Of a stretch of 64,000 nucleotides of DNA, positions 24,831 through 35,678 are shown one piece after another. Below the pieces are notes generated by a model. That model saw only the letters and a program-made list of their open reading frames with translations, did not search any database and was not told where the DNA came from. Made by a program: the position numbers and the translations under genes. Position 1 is the stretch's first letter, and each line of letters opens with the position of its first letter. This stretch comes from Ashinkailepas kermadecensis (taxonomy: Eukaryota > Arthropoda > Thecostraca > Neolepadidae): assembly GCA_034440615.1 (NCBI GenBank), contig JAOTOM010004356.1:67501-131500 (forward strand). The letters run 5' to 3'.

Positions 24831-24983
24831 ATGGCCGACGCTGCCATACCTTCCGCCATGGACCTGCCGCTGCTGAAGCAGGTGGCCTCCGACCAGGCGC
24901 GGAACCACGCCATCTCGCCGTTCCTCCTGTCCAACGTGATGTCGCAGGTCTGGCTGGGAGCCCGCGGCAACACCAGGGACGAG
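24831..24983 (+). CDS. Serpin A, exon 1
   Basis: Fifty-one codons from ATG (gtcaccATGG context) to GAG, ending at donor GACGAG|gtcagt in phase 0. It encodes helix A to helix C of a serpin: LPLLKQVASDQARNHAISPF, LLSNVMSQVWLGARGNTRDE. The start is at the beginning of the serpin fold with no signal peptide, so the protein is predicted to be cytosolic or nuclear, as in clade B-like serpins, unless an unseen upstream exon adds a leader. The product is identical to serpin B exon 1; only one synonymous base differs in 153. The last 18 bases form part of the first unit of the 26-bp repeat. Confidence 0.9.
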
Positions 24984-25406
24984 GTCAGTGTGGCAACACC
25001 AGGGACGAGGTCAGTGTGGCAACACCAGGGACGAGGTCAGTACGGCAACACCAGGGACGAGGTCAGTGTGGCAACACCAGGGACGAGGTCAGTGTGGCAA
25101 CACCAGGGACGAGGTCAGTGTGGCAACACCAGGGACGAGGTCAGTGCGACACACCAGGGACGACGTCAGTGTGGCAACACCAGGGACGAGGTCATTGTGG
25201 CAACACCAGGGACGAGGTCAGTGTGGCAACACCAGGGACGAGGTCAGTGTGGCAACACCAGGGACGAGGTCAGTGTGGCAACACCAGGGACGAGGTCAGT
25301 GTGGCAACACCAGGGACGAGGTCAGTGTGGCAACACCAGGGACGAGGTCAGTGTGGCAGCACCAGGGACGAGGTCAGTGTGGCAACACCAGGGACGAGGT
25401 CAGTGG
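24966..25406 (+). repeat. 26-bp array duplicating the exon 1 / 5' splice site, copy A
   Basis: Seventeen units of ggcaacaccagggacgag joined to gtcagtgt; unit 8 is 25 bp. Each unit repeats the last six codons of exon 1 (GNTRDE) plus the donor. Fifteen of 17 units keep gag|gtcagt exactly; unit 8 has gac|gtcagt and unit 9 gag|gtcatt. All three frames stay open through the array. Donors of units 4, 7, 9, 12 and 15 would add a whole number of codons before exon 2; unit 9 has the altered donor. Confidence 0.95.
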
Positions 25407-25924
25407 CAGAGCAGCTGCGGCTGGGTCATCGCTGGACCAACCATGTCGCTCATTGACAGCGGCAGGCAAAGGCAGGAGCCCCGCTTTACTTAGCTCACAT
25501 GGTACTTCGGCTACGTGAGGTGTGCGTGAATGCATGTGGAAATTCATTTCCACTATTTTTTTCCTGTCCAAATGAAGCGATATTTCATACCTTGCTTATA
25601 ATTAGATCTCGCATTATTCAATTCCAAATGCATTCTCATGCGGCCGCCAAAAGAGAACTGCTTGACAAGGGTGCCTATCACATTAATGGGTGTGAACAAC
25701 ATGAGGGCGTTGCATGACCGACGCAGTCGATGCGTCCCTAAACTCCAATAACCAACCAACAGCATGATGTTGATGGCTATAGTCATTGTTCACATGTAGC
25801 TGACACGTGCATAGCCTTATTCGGGCTTCGTTATGTTTTATGTACAGATATAGTAGGGGGAACTTTGCTTTGCTTCATTGTGAACTTGACTATTTGTATA
25901 CAATTTCCGACTCAACGTTTCCAG

Positions 25925-26884
25925 ATGACGGAAGTCTTGGGGCTGTTAGGCCCGCGCCACTTCGGCTTTCTCAACGCATACAACTCCACCCGACTCGCTC
26001 TGTCCAAGCCGAACGCCGATGTCACGACGGCCATTTTCAACCGGATATACATCCGCCGGGGGTTCAACGTGAAGCCGACATTCAGTTGTCTCCTGCGGAC
26101 ATACTACGGCGTTAGCGAACAGAGGTTCTCCTCGTACCTCGCGGTGACTGAGGCGATCAACACGGCAGTGGCGCAGGTCACTAGAGATCGCATCACCCAG
26201 CTGGTGACCCCCGAAACCATTCAGGGAACATCAATGGTGCTGGTCGGCGCTCTGTACTTCAAGGCCAAGTGGGAAACCAAGTTCGACACGGTCGAGCCGA
26301 GGCCCTTCGTCACCGTGGCCGGCGAGCGAGACGTTCCTATGATGCGGCTGTCGCAGGAGCTACCGTACGCGTCGTTCCCCGGCTTCGACGCCGTCTCCCT
26401 GCCCTACAGAAATCCCGACTACAGTCTGCTGATCCTGAGGCCGAGCGAGCGCTCGCTGGCGTCCGCCAACAAGCTGTTGGACTCGTTGGACACCCTCAAC
26501 ATAACATACGTCCATGATGAGCTTCACGCCGACTGGCAGAGGGATGTCGTCGTCACCATGCCGCCCTTCAAAATCGAGGCCAGCTACCAGCTGAAGGAAC
26601 CGATGCAGAACCTCGGCATTCGCAACCTGTTCTCCGACGCCGCCGATCTCACCGGCATCAGCGACGGCAGGCTCTTCGTCAGCTCCGTGATCCACAAAGT
26701 GTTTATGGAGGTGAACGAGGAAGGCACAGAGGCTGCGGCCGCAGTGTCATTCGCCTTCGTCCTCACCAGCATCCAAATTCCGCGGCCACCCGTCCACTTC
26801 ACCGTAGACCGGCCTTTCCTGGCGGTGCTGTACCACAGGGGGGAAAAGGCCAACCTGTTCTCGGCATGGGTGGCTAACCCGTGA
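25925..26884 (+). CDS. Serpin A, exon 2 (serine protease inhibitor family)
   Basis: Starts after acceptor gtttccag with MTEVLGLLGP, restoring the family text GNTRDE-MTEVL across the 941-bp intron in phase 0. It is 319 codons; exons 1+2 make 370, normal for a serpin. Visible marks (full-protein numbering): LVGALYFKAKWE near 157-168 (breach/shutter), hinge NEEGTEAAAAV at 315-325, reactive loop to T332-S333 as the predicted P1-P1' by hinge counting, and serpin signature HFTVDRPFLAVL at 342-353. A small-residue hinge suggests an inhibitory serpin. With Thr at P1 and large hydrophobic residues nearby (FAFVLT), trypsin-like targets are unlikely if the register is right. A possible AATAAA lies at 27,992, over 1 kb downstream. 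Confidence 0.93.
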   Translation: MTEVLGLLGPRHFGFLNAYNSTRLALSKPNADVTTAIFNRIYIRRGFNVKPTFSCLLRTYYGVSEQRFSSYLAVTEAINTAVAQVTRDRITQLVTPETIQGTSMVLVGALYFKAKWETKFDTVEPRPFVTVAGERDVPMMRLSQELPYASFPGFDAVSLPYRNPDYSLLILRPSERSLASANKLLDSLDTLNITYVHDELHADWQRDVVVTMPPFKIEASYQLKEPMQNLGIRNLFSDAADLTGISDGRLFVSSVIHKVFMEVNEEGTEAAAAVSFAFVLTSIQIPRPPVHFTVDRPFLAVLYHRGEKANLFSAWVANP

Positions 26885-28414
26885 CACCATGAGCCGACGA
26901 CTACTGTTGCTCCGCATGCGGTGTTTCCTTCAAAAGGGCGGACCAGGCTGTGATGGAATCCTGCGTAGAAGCGGTGACGGTATGCAGGAAGTGTAGCTTG
27001 AAGACGAATGGCAACAAGTGAGAACGGAGAAAGCGTCGAATGTAATCTGTTATCTCGGATGACCTCAATAGTTGTCTTGACAGTCATTGTCTATCTTCAT
27101 CGCAATATTATACGGAGCAGTGTCACAGGGTATGTGACCGATGCGTGGATCATGCCCTGCAGGCGACAATATATGAGATACATGCGCTTGAAACAAAAAT
27201 ACCTGTAACAGAAGGTACGCAGGTGGGGGGGGGGGGGGGGGGGAGGTGGAGTAGATACTTAGGCTGATGCTTCATGCATAAACTCACAACTCGCGACTCG
27301 AGTTAGCTGTTTCTCTCTAGTCTCTAGTGCCAAGTTATTTTTCACAAAAATTTTATTTCACCAAGTCACTCGGAATTTCGTTGATCCAAACTTGTAAATT
27401 GTCTCTGCAGAGCAGCACAAATACACAGCTCACCATCCAGATATGTGGCAGGGTCAAAGGAATACAATACGTCAATACGTAAAAAGACAAAGCTATGGAC
27501 AGCATATAACGTGTTCATGTTTCACACGTCCACCACCACATTTCCACTACGCTGCCAGATCGATGGTCGCTAGTTTGCTTCGTGTTCCACACGTCCACCG
27601 TAGCATTACCACTACGCTGCCAGATCGATGGTCGCTGGTTTAGCTCATGTTCCACACGTCCACCACAACATTACCACTACGCTGCCAGATCGATGGTCGC
27701 TGGTTTAGCTCATGTTTCACACGTCCACCGCAACATTACCACTACGCTGCCAGATCGATGGTCGCTAGATTAGTTCGTGTTCCACACGTCCACCACAACA
27801 TTTCCACTACGCTGCCAGATCGATGGTCGCTAGTTCTGCACCAGTAGAAGTTTTGCATCAGTTCTCGCAGCAAAAGTCTACTTTGTCACAGCGCCGTTCT
27901 AGTCGCCCAAAGGAGTTGCAAGAGATGGCGGATGGATGCTGTGGCACGTGTGACAGTCTTTAAAATGTCACAAAGATGTTCTTATAGTCAGAATAAACTA
28001 GCAGACCACATTTGGAAACGATGTCCACACCCGTACACTCCTGCTATCTATTGACGGGAAGCGTAAACACAGGTGCTAGACGTCACTGTGAGGTATGCTA
28101 CCAGCCCCGGACAACCTGGTGTGACGGGCATGGAGGTACTCCTCCAGGGTTCGTCACAGTCTGACAACTCTTCGCTCACCTGGGCTTCTGCCACCATCGA
28201 TATTTCCCGTGTGTTGTGTCCGAACCGTCTGGCTTGGAGCTATGAACCTTAACGATTTCCCAGTTATTTTCCATGCATCAGATGGATCAGACCCAACATT
28301 TTTTCTTTAATATTCGTGCATGAAAGAACAGCAGTGGGAATGGCATTCAATAAGTTAGCACTATGTAGATTATTTACAATGATGATCATAAAATCGACCA
28401 CCGAATAGGTACAA
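26885..28414. repeat. Serpin A 3' flank with 65-bp tandem repeat
   Basis: Five 65-bp units at 27,523-27,838 share cacgtccaccac, cattaccactacgctgcc and agatcgatggtcgct. Copy B has six such units. A poly-G run lies at 27,224-27,242. No other gene is seen; the flank includes a possible polyadenylation signal at 27,992. Confidence 0.8.
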
Positions 28415-30445
28415 TGGACTGAATAGGTTGCAAGTCGGCAATTCTTTTTTGTGTGGACAATTTTTGGTCAATTAGGACATTCTGAAACACATGGGAGCAT
28501 TTTTTTCTGCATTGGAATGAGCAATGTTGCCGTGTTTTGCTCATATGTATTTCCTCGATCCTGATTGGCTGTGGCTGGATGACGTCACAGTTTGGTACTG
28601 GACTCGTCGCCGCCGGCCGGCATTAGCATTTGCGTGTATTTTGCGGCGGGTTGTTGTGTTCCGGCTGTAGAATGGAGGAGAAAGGTGGATATTACCGATA
28701 TTGTTTCGTTCCTAAGTGCACCAACACAACAATTACTACACCAGAAAAACTGTTTGCCTTCGTTCCTAGTGATCGCAAAAGGAGAAAGCTCTGGTGCAAA
28801 GTGGTGTGGAAAAATGTCCCGATAAACAAGACAGCATCGTGCTGCGGAGATCATTTTGATGTGAGTATACGGATCTGACTTGACAAAGACATGGGATTGG
28901 GTTATTTTCAAAATTATTGACGTCTTCACATTTTCAGAGGCATGTGTAGGCATCGGCTGGCTCCCACCTAAGTACACTTTTCCTACGTAGTTTGGTGCTC
29001 AGCTACTCATGGACTAGACACGAATGTGGCGCACAAATTCGTACACAGCATAGGCACAATACATCATGGGGAACTGTTTCAGTTTCAAAAGGATATTAAT
29101 ATTCATGTAGAAAACAGGTAAAAATGGGTAGGGGTATTGTATGAGCAGGCAGCACACAAGTTGCCACATCGGAATAAATTATGATCGGTAAAGAAAAACT
29201 CCATCGAACCAGCCAGAGTGTGGGCACTATCTTAAACGGTGGGGGGAGTAGGGGTATGCCACTCTTTTTCCAATCACTTCCAGTCAATGTCATAGGTTTA
29301 ATGTTGAAACACCCCAAAGTCAGGGGTGCATGCACCTCTACCCCTCATTCCTGCATCTATGCTAAGAGGCTGCCCATATATTATGTAACACTGGTACCTA
29401 GTTTTTGGGGGGGGGGGGGTGGTCAGTGTGTTCTAATATTACATAGGGTGGAGGGGTTGGGTTCAGCACTACATAGCACCCTGTTTTGTCATTTTTTTTT
29501 TGGGGGGGGGGGGTTACAAAAATCTGAAACAATGCACCAAACTATGTTGGTATTGTGTCAGCAGGCATCACGTGTGCTGCTTTGTTGGCCAAAAATGTCT
29601 GAGATTGGTATAGAAACATAACTTTAGACCTAACCAGGATTCGTACAACCTAGAAAACATGTGGAACCCCAACCTAACTGGATTTACTAAGAATTTCTAA
29701 ACTTTATCTTGTACTACCAAACCTTCAATCTTGCCGAGGGATTGACAATTTTAAGGATCAGTTGTATAAGAGAGATCAGAAGTGATGAGTAAATTCATTT
29801 AGGTTGGGCACTTGAACCTCAAAGTCTCTTAGCAACCTTGGTTAGGTATGAAGTTGTTTTTGTAGTAATCTGGTGCATTTTTTTATTCTGACATGGCAGC
29901 TGTCTGCCCATGCAATACCAATGTGCCACCTTAAGGGAGGGGGGGGGATCTGTGCTCAGCATTATGTAATATTGTGAGGTCATATGTGAGGTCCATTGTG
30001 AATATCGGTCATAAATCAAACTGGTCGAAGGATGCAAATGCACTCAGATATCACACGAATACGAACAATGGCGCAAGCCGATTACCTATGCATACAACCG
30101 TAAGTTTTCAGCATTGCACCGATATTTTACCCTTTAAACTAGCAAGAATACTGGTGTGCATGTATACCGACTCAAGAAACCCATATATCGCCAATAAATG
30201 CACCGCTAATAGAACATTACCAACGTCCCCGCGACGCCGCACTAAACCAACGCCGCAACGGACCGTAATGGCGGCATTCCCAAACTGTGACGTCATCGGC
30301 CAGGGAGTACCTACGGTCGCAAAACCCTTTCCTTGTAAATTTTGAGAAAACGGTTGTTTGATGAATGGTGATACACCCATTATTGTCTGAATTAGAACTC
30401 CCTCTTTCATTTTGTGTATATATCTCACAACCTGCAACTAGTCCA
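28415..30445 (+). mobile_element. 2.03-kb DNA-transposon-like insertion carrying a THAP exon
   Basis: Present in copy A and absent from copy B (42,099-42,106, acaattgc). The ends are inverted: tggact...ggttg at left; the right end read in reverse gives tggact...ggttgtg. An 18-bp inverted match (gatgacgtcacagtttgg) lies about 160 bp inside each end (28,578-28,595 and, reversed, about 30,281-30,298). The junction can be read as a 2-bp AT target duplication (caAT|GGACT ... AGTCC|ATtgc). Inside is a THAP-domain first exon. No transposase catalytic domain is evident. AT duplication plus THAP would suit an ISL2EU-like element; this is inference. Confidence 0.6.
28672..28860 (+). CDS. THAP zinc-finger domain, first exon
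   Basis: Sixty-three codons from ATG to donor GAT|gtgagt in phase 0. It encodes the C2CH THAP fold: CFVPKC (C11, C16), a KLFAFVPSDRKRRKLW stretch (the conserved Trp is W41), and CCGDHF giving C58-x2-H61. The C-terminal AVPTF-type box would be in a following exon that I could not find. Upstream at 28,563-28,592 are an inverted CCAAT box (gattggct) and a CRE (tgacgtca), which could be its promoter. THAP domains bind DNA and are common in P-, Kolobok- and ISL2EU-type transposases and in domesticated genes. It lies inside the A-specific insertion. Confidence 0.75.
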
Positions 30446-32834
30446 TTGCTTGGGCTTCATTTTCGAACTGAAGATAAGCCGGTCCCAGGCAGAGCTGGAT
30501 TTAGTTCGGGTATTTACAAGCATGCCTGGCGCTGGCTTAGTTCGAGGAATCTCGTGCAGGCTACTAGCTTCTAGGAATTGGCGTGCTGGGGTTATCCACA
30601 TGTGCATTGCAAGCGGACAAACCCACAAACTGCAGCCGCGGCTGGAGACAGGTCTTCGTGCTTCACTGTGGACAAACGTCATCAATAGTCTGCTGCACGA
30701 CGGCCACAAGCGGAACGTAATCGTCACGTAAGCGTGACCACTGGCGCGGCTAATGCAAGACCTGCAATCAAGGTCCAGCAGTCCGGTAACGACCGGAAAG
30801 AATTGCGAACCATTTATCTGCTGATAACAACCAAGAAAAGAAAACCCATTACGGAAAATAAAGGGACATAAACACATCGCTTATGAAGGCATGCATTTTC
30901 TTAGCTTGAGCGAGAATACGAGTGCAATGGACACAATTGTTTCTTTCTGTTATCCGCTACGTTCAGACATAGTTTAATATGGAGGGTGTTCATGATTAGG
31001 GTAGGCCCATATTGTAGCGCCTTTCAACACAGTCATACTCTCTCAAAATGAGGCGTGAATACCACTGGGGAAAACAAGTGCAAGATTTGGAACAGGGAAA
31101 GGAGCTAGCAACGTGCCTGACCAGTTATATGCAACGCACAACATCCTGCAAATTTTTATTTCTTTCTTTTTGCTTAACATGTGTCACCCGGATCGAAGGC
31201 CAAGCAACTGGCACCGCTGGAGCGGCCGTCCTCACCAGCTATCACTTGGCTGTCTGCTTCGCTATCGCTGAAGCGACCGTAGCTGCTGGAGCAGATGTGG
31301 TCGGGGTACTGGGACAGCTGCGGCCGCTTGGGCGGCCGTCACCGCCAGGACGGCCGTCACCGCCAGGACGGCTGTGGCCATTGGGGTGCATGTGGCCACA
31401 GGGGCGGCCGTCTCCTCTGAGGTGACAGTGGGTGACCTTCCCAGTCCTCGGCAGCATTCATGACTATCAAGGATATTTTATCTCCGAGGCTGGCCCTCAG
31501 TATTCCTCGCACCCATCGCCAGATCTGAAGGACTATATTAGCTCTCAGGAGGCCCCGATCCCTCAGATGTTCGTCCCAAAGCTCAGGAACATCACAGCCC
31601 AGTTCTCTCTAGCTCTCAGGAGACATATTCATTAGTCAAGAGTTTTCAACTTTCATGAACCTTTCCCAGTTCTCGACAAACCTGTCTAGCTTTCGTGGTA
31701 ATTATGTAGCTGCGAGACAGGCTTCACAATTTCTATCAAGCATCGCCAGCTCTCGGAACTTGGAACCTCAATGCCGTGAAATTTCAGTAAAATGAACTCC
31801 GAAAACAACCTATCCAGCATCACAGATGTAGCATTTTTGTCACACTGAACACAATGGAGCAAAGTAAATAATCAACTGGCAGGCACCCACCTACCTACCA
31901 TGACTGCCCATCCAAAGGAATGGGAAATCGCCAAAACTTTCAACAACAAAAAACTCGCGTACCTCTTTTGCACGTCTATAAGAAATTTAACATGCAAGAA
32001 TACTGGTGTTACTTTCTGTCAGAGTTGTTGACATATTTCAGTAGCTACATGCTGTGCTTACACTACCAGAGCCATCATAAAATGGTACCGATGATGATCT
32101 ATCAAATAACATTGTCATATGCGAGATATTGATGTTCGACTTAATGTAGCATGGTATTTAAATGTGTATTATCGAATTACATTTGATGTTTACTACTTCA
32201 CGTGCCATAATTAAAAAAATATTCTTCTATAATCTTGATAATGGCACATCAGACTTATCATGTTGTGGAGAAGACAAGCTCGATGAATATAATGGTGGTT
32301 TTGTTGATTTCCAGTAACGTAACTTTATACAACTTCGTCGGTACAAGCATCAGAAATCTCACTGATAAATCATTCAAACATAGTTTTCTTATGTATCATA
32401 TGAGCAAAAATCACACATCATCAAGAAACGACCAGGGAGGCCAGCGCTACTTTGGGAAGCCCGGACAGGGACGGATACAAGGGATCTGGAGGCATGTTTC
32501 ACCCCATGAAGATGGCGCCCCTCCTGCCAGGGAAGGGCTCCCCTCGGGGAAGGCTCAAGTGCATTCTTACCTTGACATTTTCAGCCAGAGGCACCCCCGG
32601 AGAGAAACAGCAGCGAATTTTCAGACCCAAAGAAATAAGGTGGGATAAACCCGAGGACATTTTGTTCTGGGGAGGGGGGTACAGTCGCGATTTTTTTGCC
32701 TCACCTAATTTGGTTGCTTCAGACCGCCCCTAAATGGAACTGACATGGGACCAAGATGAGATGTGACCAAAGTGATCATTAAAGATATGAAGGGAAAACT
32801 AGAGACGGGAGACTGAGAAATGGATACCTGACTT

Positions 32835-32837
<3 letters not shown>
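30446..32837. other. Non-coding part of duplication copy A
   Basis: Matches 42,103-44,807 of copy B. A 125-codon frame at 31,048-31,425 is not supported as a gene, because in B it frameshifts and several of its differences change residues. At about 32,430-32,600 a dispersed-repeat-like segment reads gggacggatacaaggg and gatggcgcccctcctgcc. Confidence 0.5.

Positions 32838-32911
<74 letters not shown>
32838..32911. repeat. (TA)n microsatellite, copy A
   Basis: About 37 TA dinucleotides. The matching site in copy B (44,808-44,841) is shorter and interrupted. Confidence 0.95.
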
Positions 32912-32915
<4 letters not shown>

Positions 32916-32998
32916 GGTTTCACTTTTGGGCCACGACACAAGCTGTCTTTCAGGATCTTGCTCGACTTTTTCCGAGCCCGGTACGATTTTTCATGCCC

Positions 32999-35250
32999 TA
33001 TTCATGATATCCTATCCGCTATACTCCACGCTAAGCTATTTAGACAATCTTGGAACTTGAAAAGAGCGGTCTGGGCTAAATTCGAGGAACAGGTGGACCT
33101 CAAGCTAGCAACTTCAGAGACCAGTAAGATCGAGACAATCCTAAGGGCCATCAGCTCAGCAGCACGAAACTCAGTCCCAAAAAGTAACAAACCTAGGAAA
33201 AAGGCATCTACGCCATGGTGAACCCCGGACTGTCAAAGGGCAATCGCCACACGGCGCCGTACCCACGAACAATTCAAAAGATGCGTGTGCGAAGCACACC
33301 TATCAGCATACAGACAACCTAAAAAAACACTGCCGGTACACAATTCGAACAGCACTACACAACTGTTGGCAGTCTTTTGCCTCTCAATGCAATAGGTTCA
33401 CCCCTACCGGCAGAATCTCGGACCCGATGAAGCGTTTCAACCTGAAACGCCCACCACCAGGCCCATTCTCCCAGCTGACGGTGAAAGAACAGGACATCAC
33501 TGACCCACAAACTCATTAGATTAGTGCATGACATCAAAAGTGGTCTACGCATCAAACGCACAACAATAGCTGCCTACTTAGACATCACTGCCGCATTCGA
33601 CCGAGTACACAAGTCCGCACTGACACACAAACTCCACAAGATAGGCCTGCGCGGACACATGGCACAATTCATTCTCAACTTCCTTAGAGATAGGACCATT
33701 AATGTCCGATGCGGCAGTGTCACATGAAACACCACAACTCAGGAGCAGGGCTTGGCTCAGGGGAGCGTGCTCTCACCGAGCCTCTTCATCATCATGATCA
33801 ACGACATACTTGCTGACCACACTGACACTTCACTTCAATACTCACTTTTCGCGGACGACATAGCCATTTGGACAACATCACAATGTTTCCCTAAAGCTGA
33901 ACAGACATTCAAGCAGGACTAGACCACATTGCAAAGTGTGCAAAACTTGGGGTTTCACCCTGTCCGCAGAAAAATCGGCCACCGTCACATATAGTCGTCT
34001 CCGCCCCACACCCAAAACTCTACTCAAAATCGATGGCAAAGCCATCGAACAGGTGAAATGCTTCAAGTTCCTAGGAGTGCAATTAGACGAAAAACTCAGT
34101 TTCAACACCCACATCACCTCCATCTCGAAGCGATGCGCGAAGCGCGTCAACATACTACGTGCACTTGCAAGCACAGACTGGGGCGGAGACAGGAAAACAC
34201 TACTGCGACTGTACACATCAATCATACGACCCATCCTAGAATACAACAACATCATTTTGCCATCATTTCATAAAGTCAGAACCGAAAGTTAGAAAGCATC
34301 CAAAACAGCTGCATCAGAGCAGCCACAGGTGCCCTCAGCACCACACCGATAGCCAGTCTGCTAGTGGACTCAAACACGCCACACTCCACGTCAGGACATA
34401 ACAGCTGTGCCGCTACCACATCAAAGTCAAATCCATGACAAATCATCCAGCACAGCGCTGCTTTACGCCTGACATATACGACAAGAGCCGATTTGCGCGC
34501 AAACTTCCACCATATAGCATTCAATTTGCCACGGCTCTCTCAGATCTTAACCTCGCAATGCCATCCACTGCAGCTCGACCATCCACTAGGCCATTCTGGA
34601 CTTTCAGTCAACCAAAGGTCGAGTACTTGCTCTCGGAGAAGAAATCCACCATCACTTCGTCGGACATTCTTGGCATCTTCCACAAGTTCGCCGATGACAA
34701 CAAACACAAATCACTCGTATTCACGGATGGGTCGAACCACGAGGCTAAGGTAGGCATCGGCATCACTGAACCAGGTCTCAGACTTTCCAAGCGTCTACCG
34801 GATAACTTCTCCATCTACTCCGCTGAAGCAATGGCCATTCTGGCCGCTATCTCCATTCTCATGAGGCGTAAAGCTACAAACGTAGTAATTTGCTCAGACT
34901 CCAAATCCGTCCTCCAGTCAATTAGCAACACACACGACTGTCCACATCACTTCATTGATAGAATCCAACAACTTGTGGCCCATAACGTAAACATTAACTT
35001 TTCCTTCCTTTGGATTCATGGCCACGTCAACATCCCAGGTAACGAAGAAGCAGACCTGCTCGCAAAGCAAGCATTAGCATTGAACACTTACCCTAGCGTG
35101 GAATATTCGGTAGACGATTGCAAAGCACTCCTACTACGCCACATTCCCCAACATCAACAGAACACATGGACACAACACAACTCAACACAACATAAATCCA
35201 ACCACACCCACGCAATCAAACCAACGATAGGCATATTTTCCTTGCCAATT
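32999..35250 (+). pseudogene. LINE with RNase H at the duplication junction (I-like), decayed
   Basis: Order of blocks: pre-RT linker (SWNLKRAVWAKFEEQ) ending in a nonsense codon where a second Trp is expected (33,219-33,221), RT (TIAAYLDITAAFDRVHK; GLAQGSVLSPSLF; LFADDIAIW), thumb (VKCFKFLGVQLDEKL), then RNase H 34,435-35,240: LVFTDGSNHEAKVG, SAEAMAILAA, VICSDSKSVLQSI, and IHGHVNIPGNEEADLLA, so the acidic residues are all visible. Several frameshifts and stops lie between blocks. It has no endonuclease, and the 3' end is cut soon after HAIKPTIG, with no C-terminal knuckle, UTR or tail. It fills the whole gap between the two duplication copies. Confidence 0.85.
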
Positions 35251-35678
35251 TGCCAATATTTTCCTTGAGTTATTGCACTGGGCATTGGTGTGCACTGGCA
35301 ATGCATTCCAAATGCGGAGATGCAGACTGGAGGCAACAAAACATCTACCTGTACCAGTCGCTACATTCGCGTGTAGAATAGCCTCAGTAGTGACCTACAT
35401 AGCATTCAAAATCAGACCAATTTGAAAATGGCGTGAAGGAGACACCACAGCAGCAGCAGCAACGGCAGCACGCGCTGGCATGACGTCAATCGACTCCCAT
35501 CCGTTGTCCTCGGACCGTTCCGAGCACAAATAAACTCGGAGATGCGCCAATAAGATAGGCGCGACGTTGTCGGCGGGATTGCCCCCCCCCCCTCCCTTCA
35601 CCTGGGGCTGCCTCGGCGTCCCGCTTCCACCTAAGTGATATCAGACCCGGGCATTGTCACGGCGGACGGCGTCGGCGA

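Larger units (their letters stand above)
16463..32998 (+). repeat. Segmental duplication, copy A
   Basis: Direct repeat of 35,251-44,936. The left edge starts at tgccaatattttccttgag in both copies; the right edge ends at cggtacgatttttcatgccc in both. Non-inserted parts are mostly well over 90% identical by eye. A-specific insertions relative to B are 17,059-19,970, 20,521-23,516 and 28,415-30,445, plus short differences at about 16,657-16,840 and 24,505-24,690. Removing the three large insertions leaves about 8.6 kb, matching copy B without its own insertion (about 8.5 kb). Confidence 0.9.

Noticed and set aside
24816..25518. Long overlapping open frames through the donor array giving GNTRDEVSVATPGT-type repeats
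   Set aside because: The canonical serpin reading ends at 24,983, and exon 2 restores the conserved text directly. The array is intronic unless alternative donors are shown; I report that possibility as a finding, not as a CDS.
25865..25924. An upstream ATG at the 5' edge of serpin exon 2 that would add 20 residues with a hydrophobic stretch (signal peptide-like)
   Set aside because: A good 3' splice site (gtttccag) precedes MTEVLG, and joining to exon 1 restores the serpin fold. Starting here would lose helices A-C. The same intronic stretch is open in copy B only because the two are duplicates.
31048..31425. A 125-codon open frame in copy A
   Set aside because: Copy B has a one-base insertion that breaks it, several of the differences change residues, and the second half is composition-driven.
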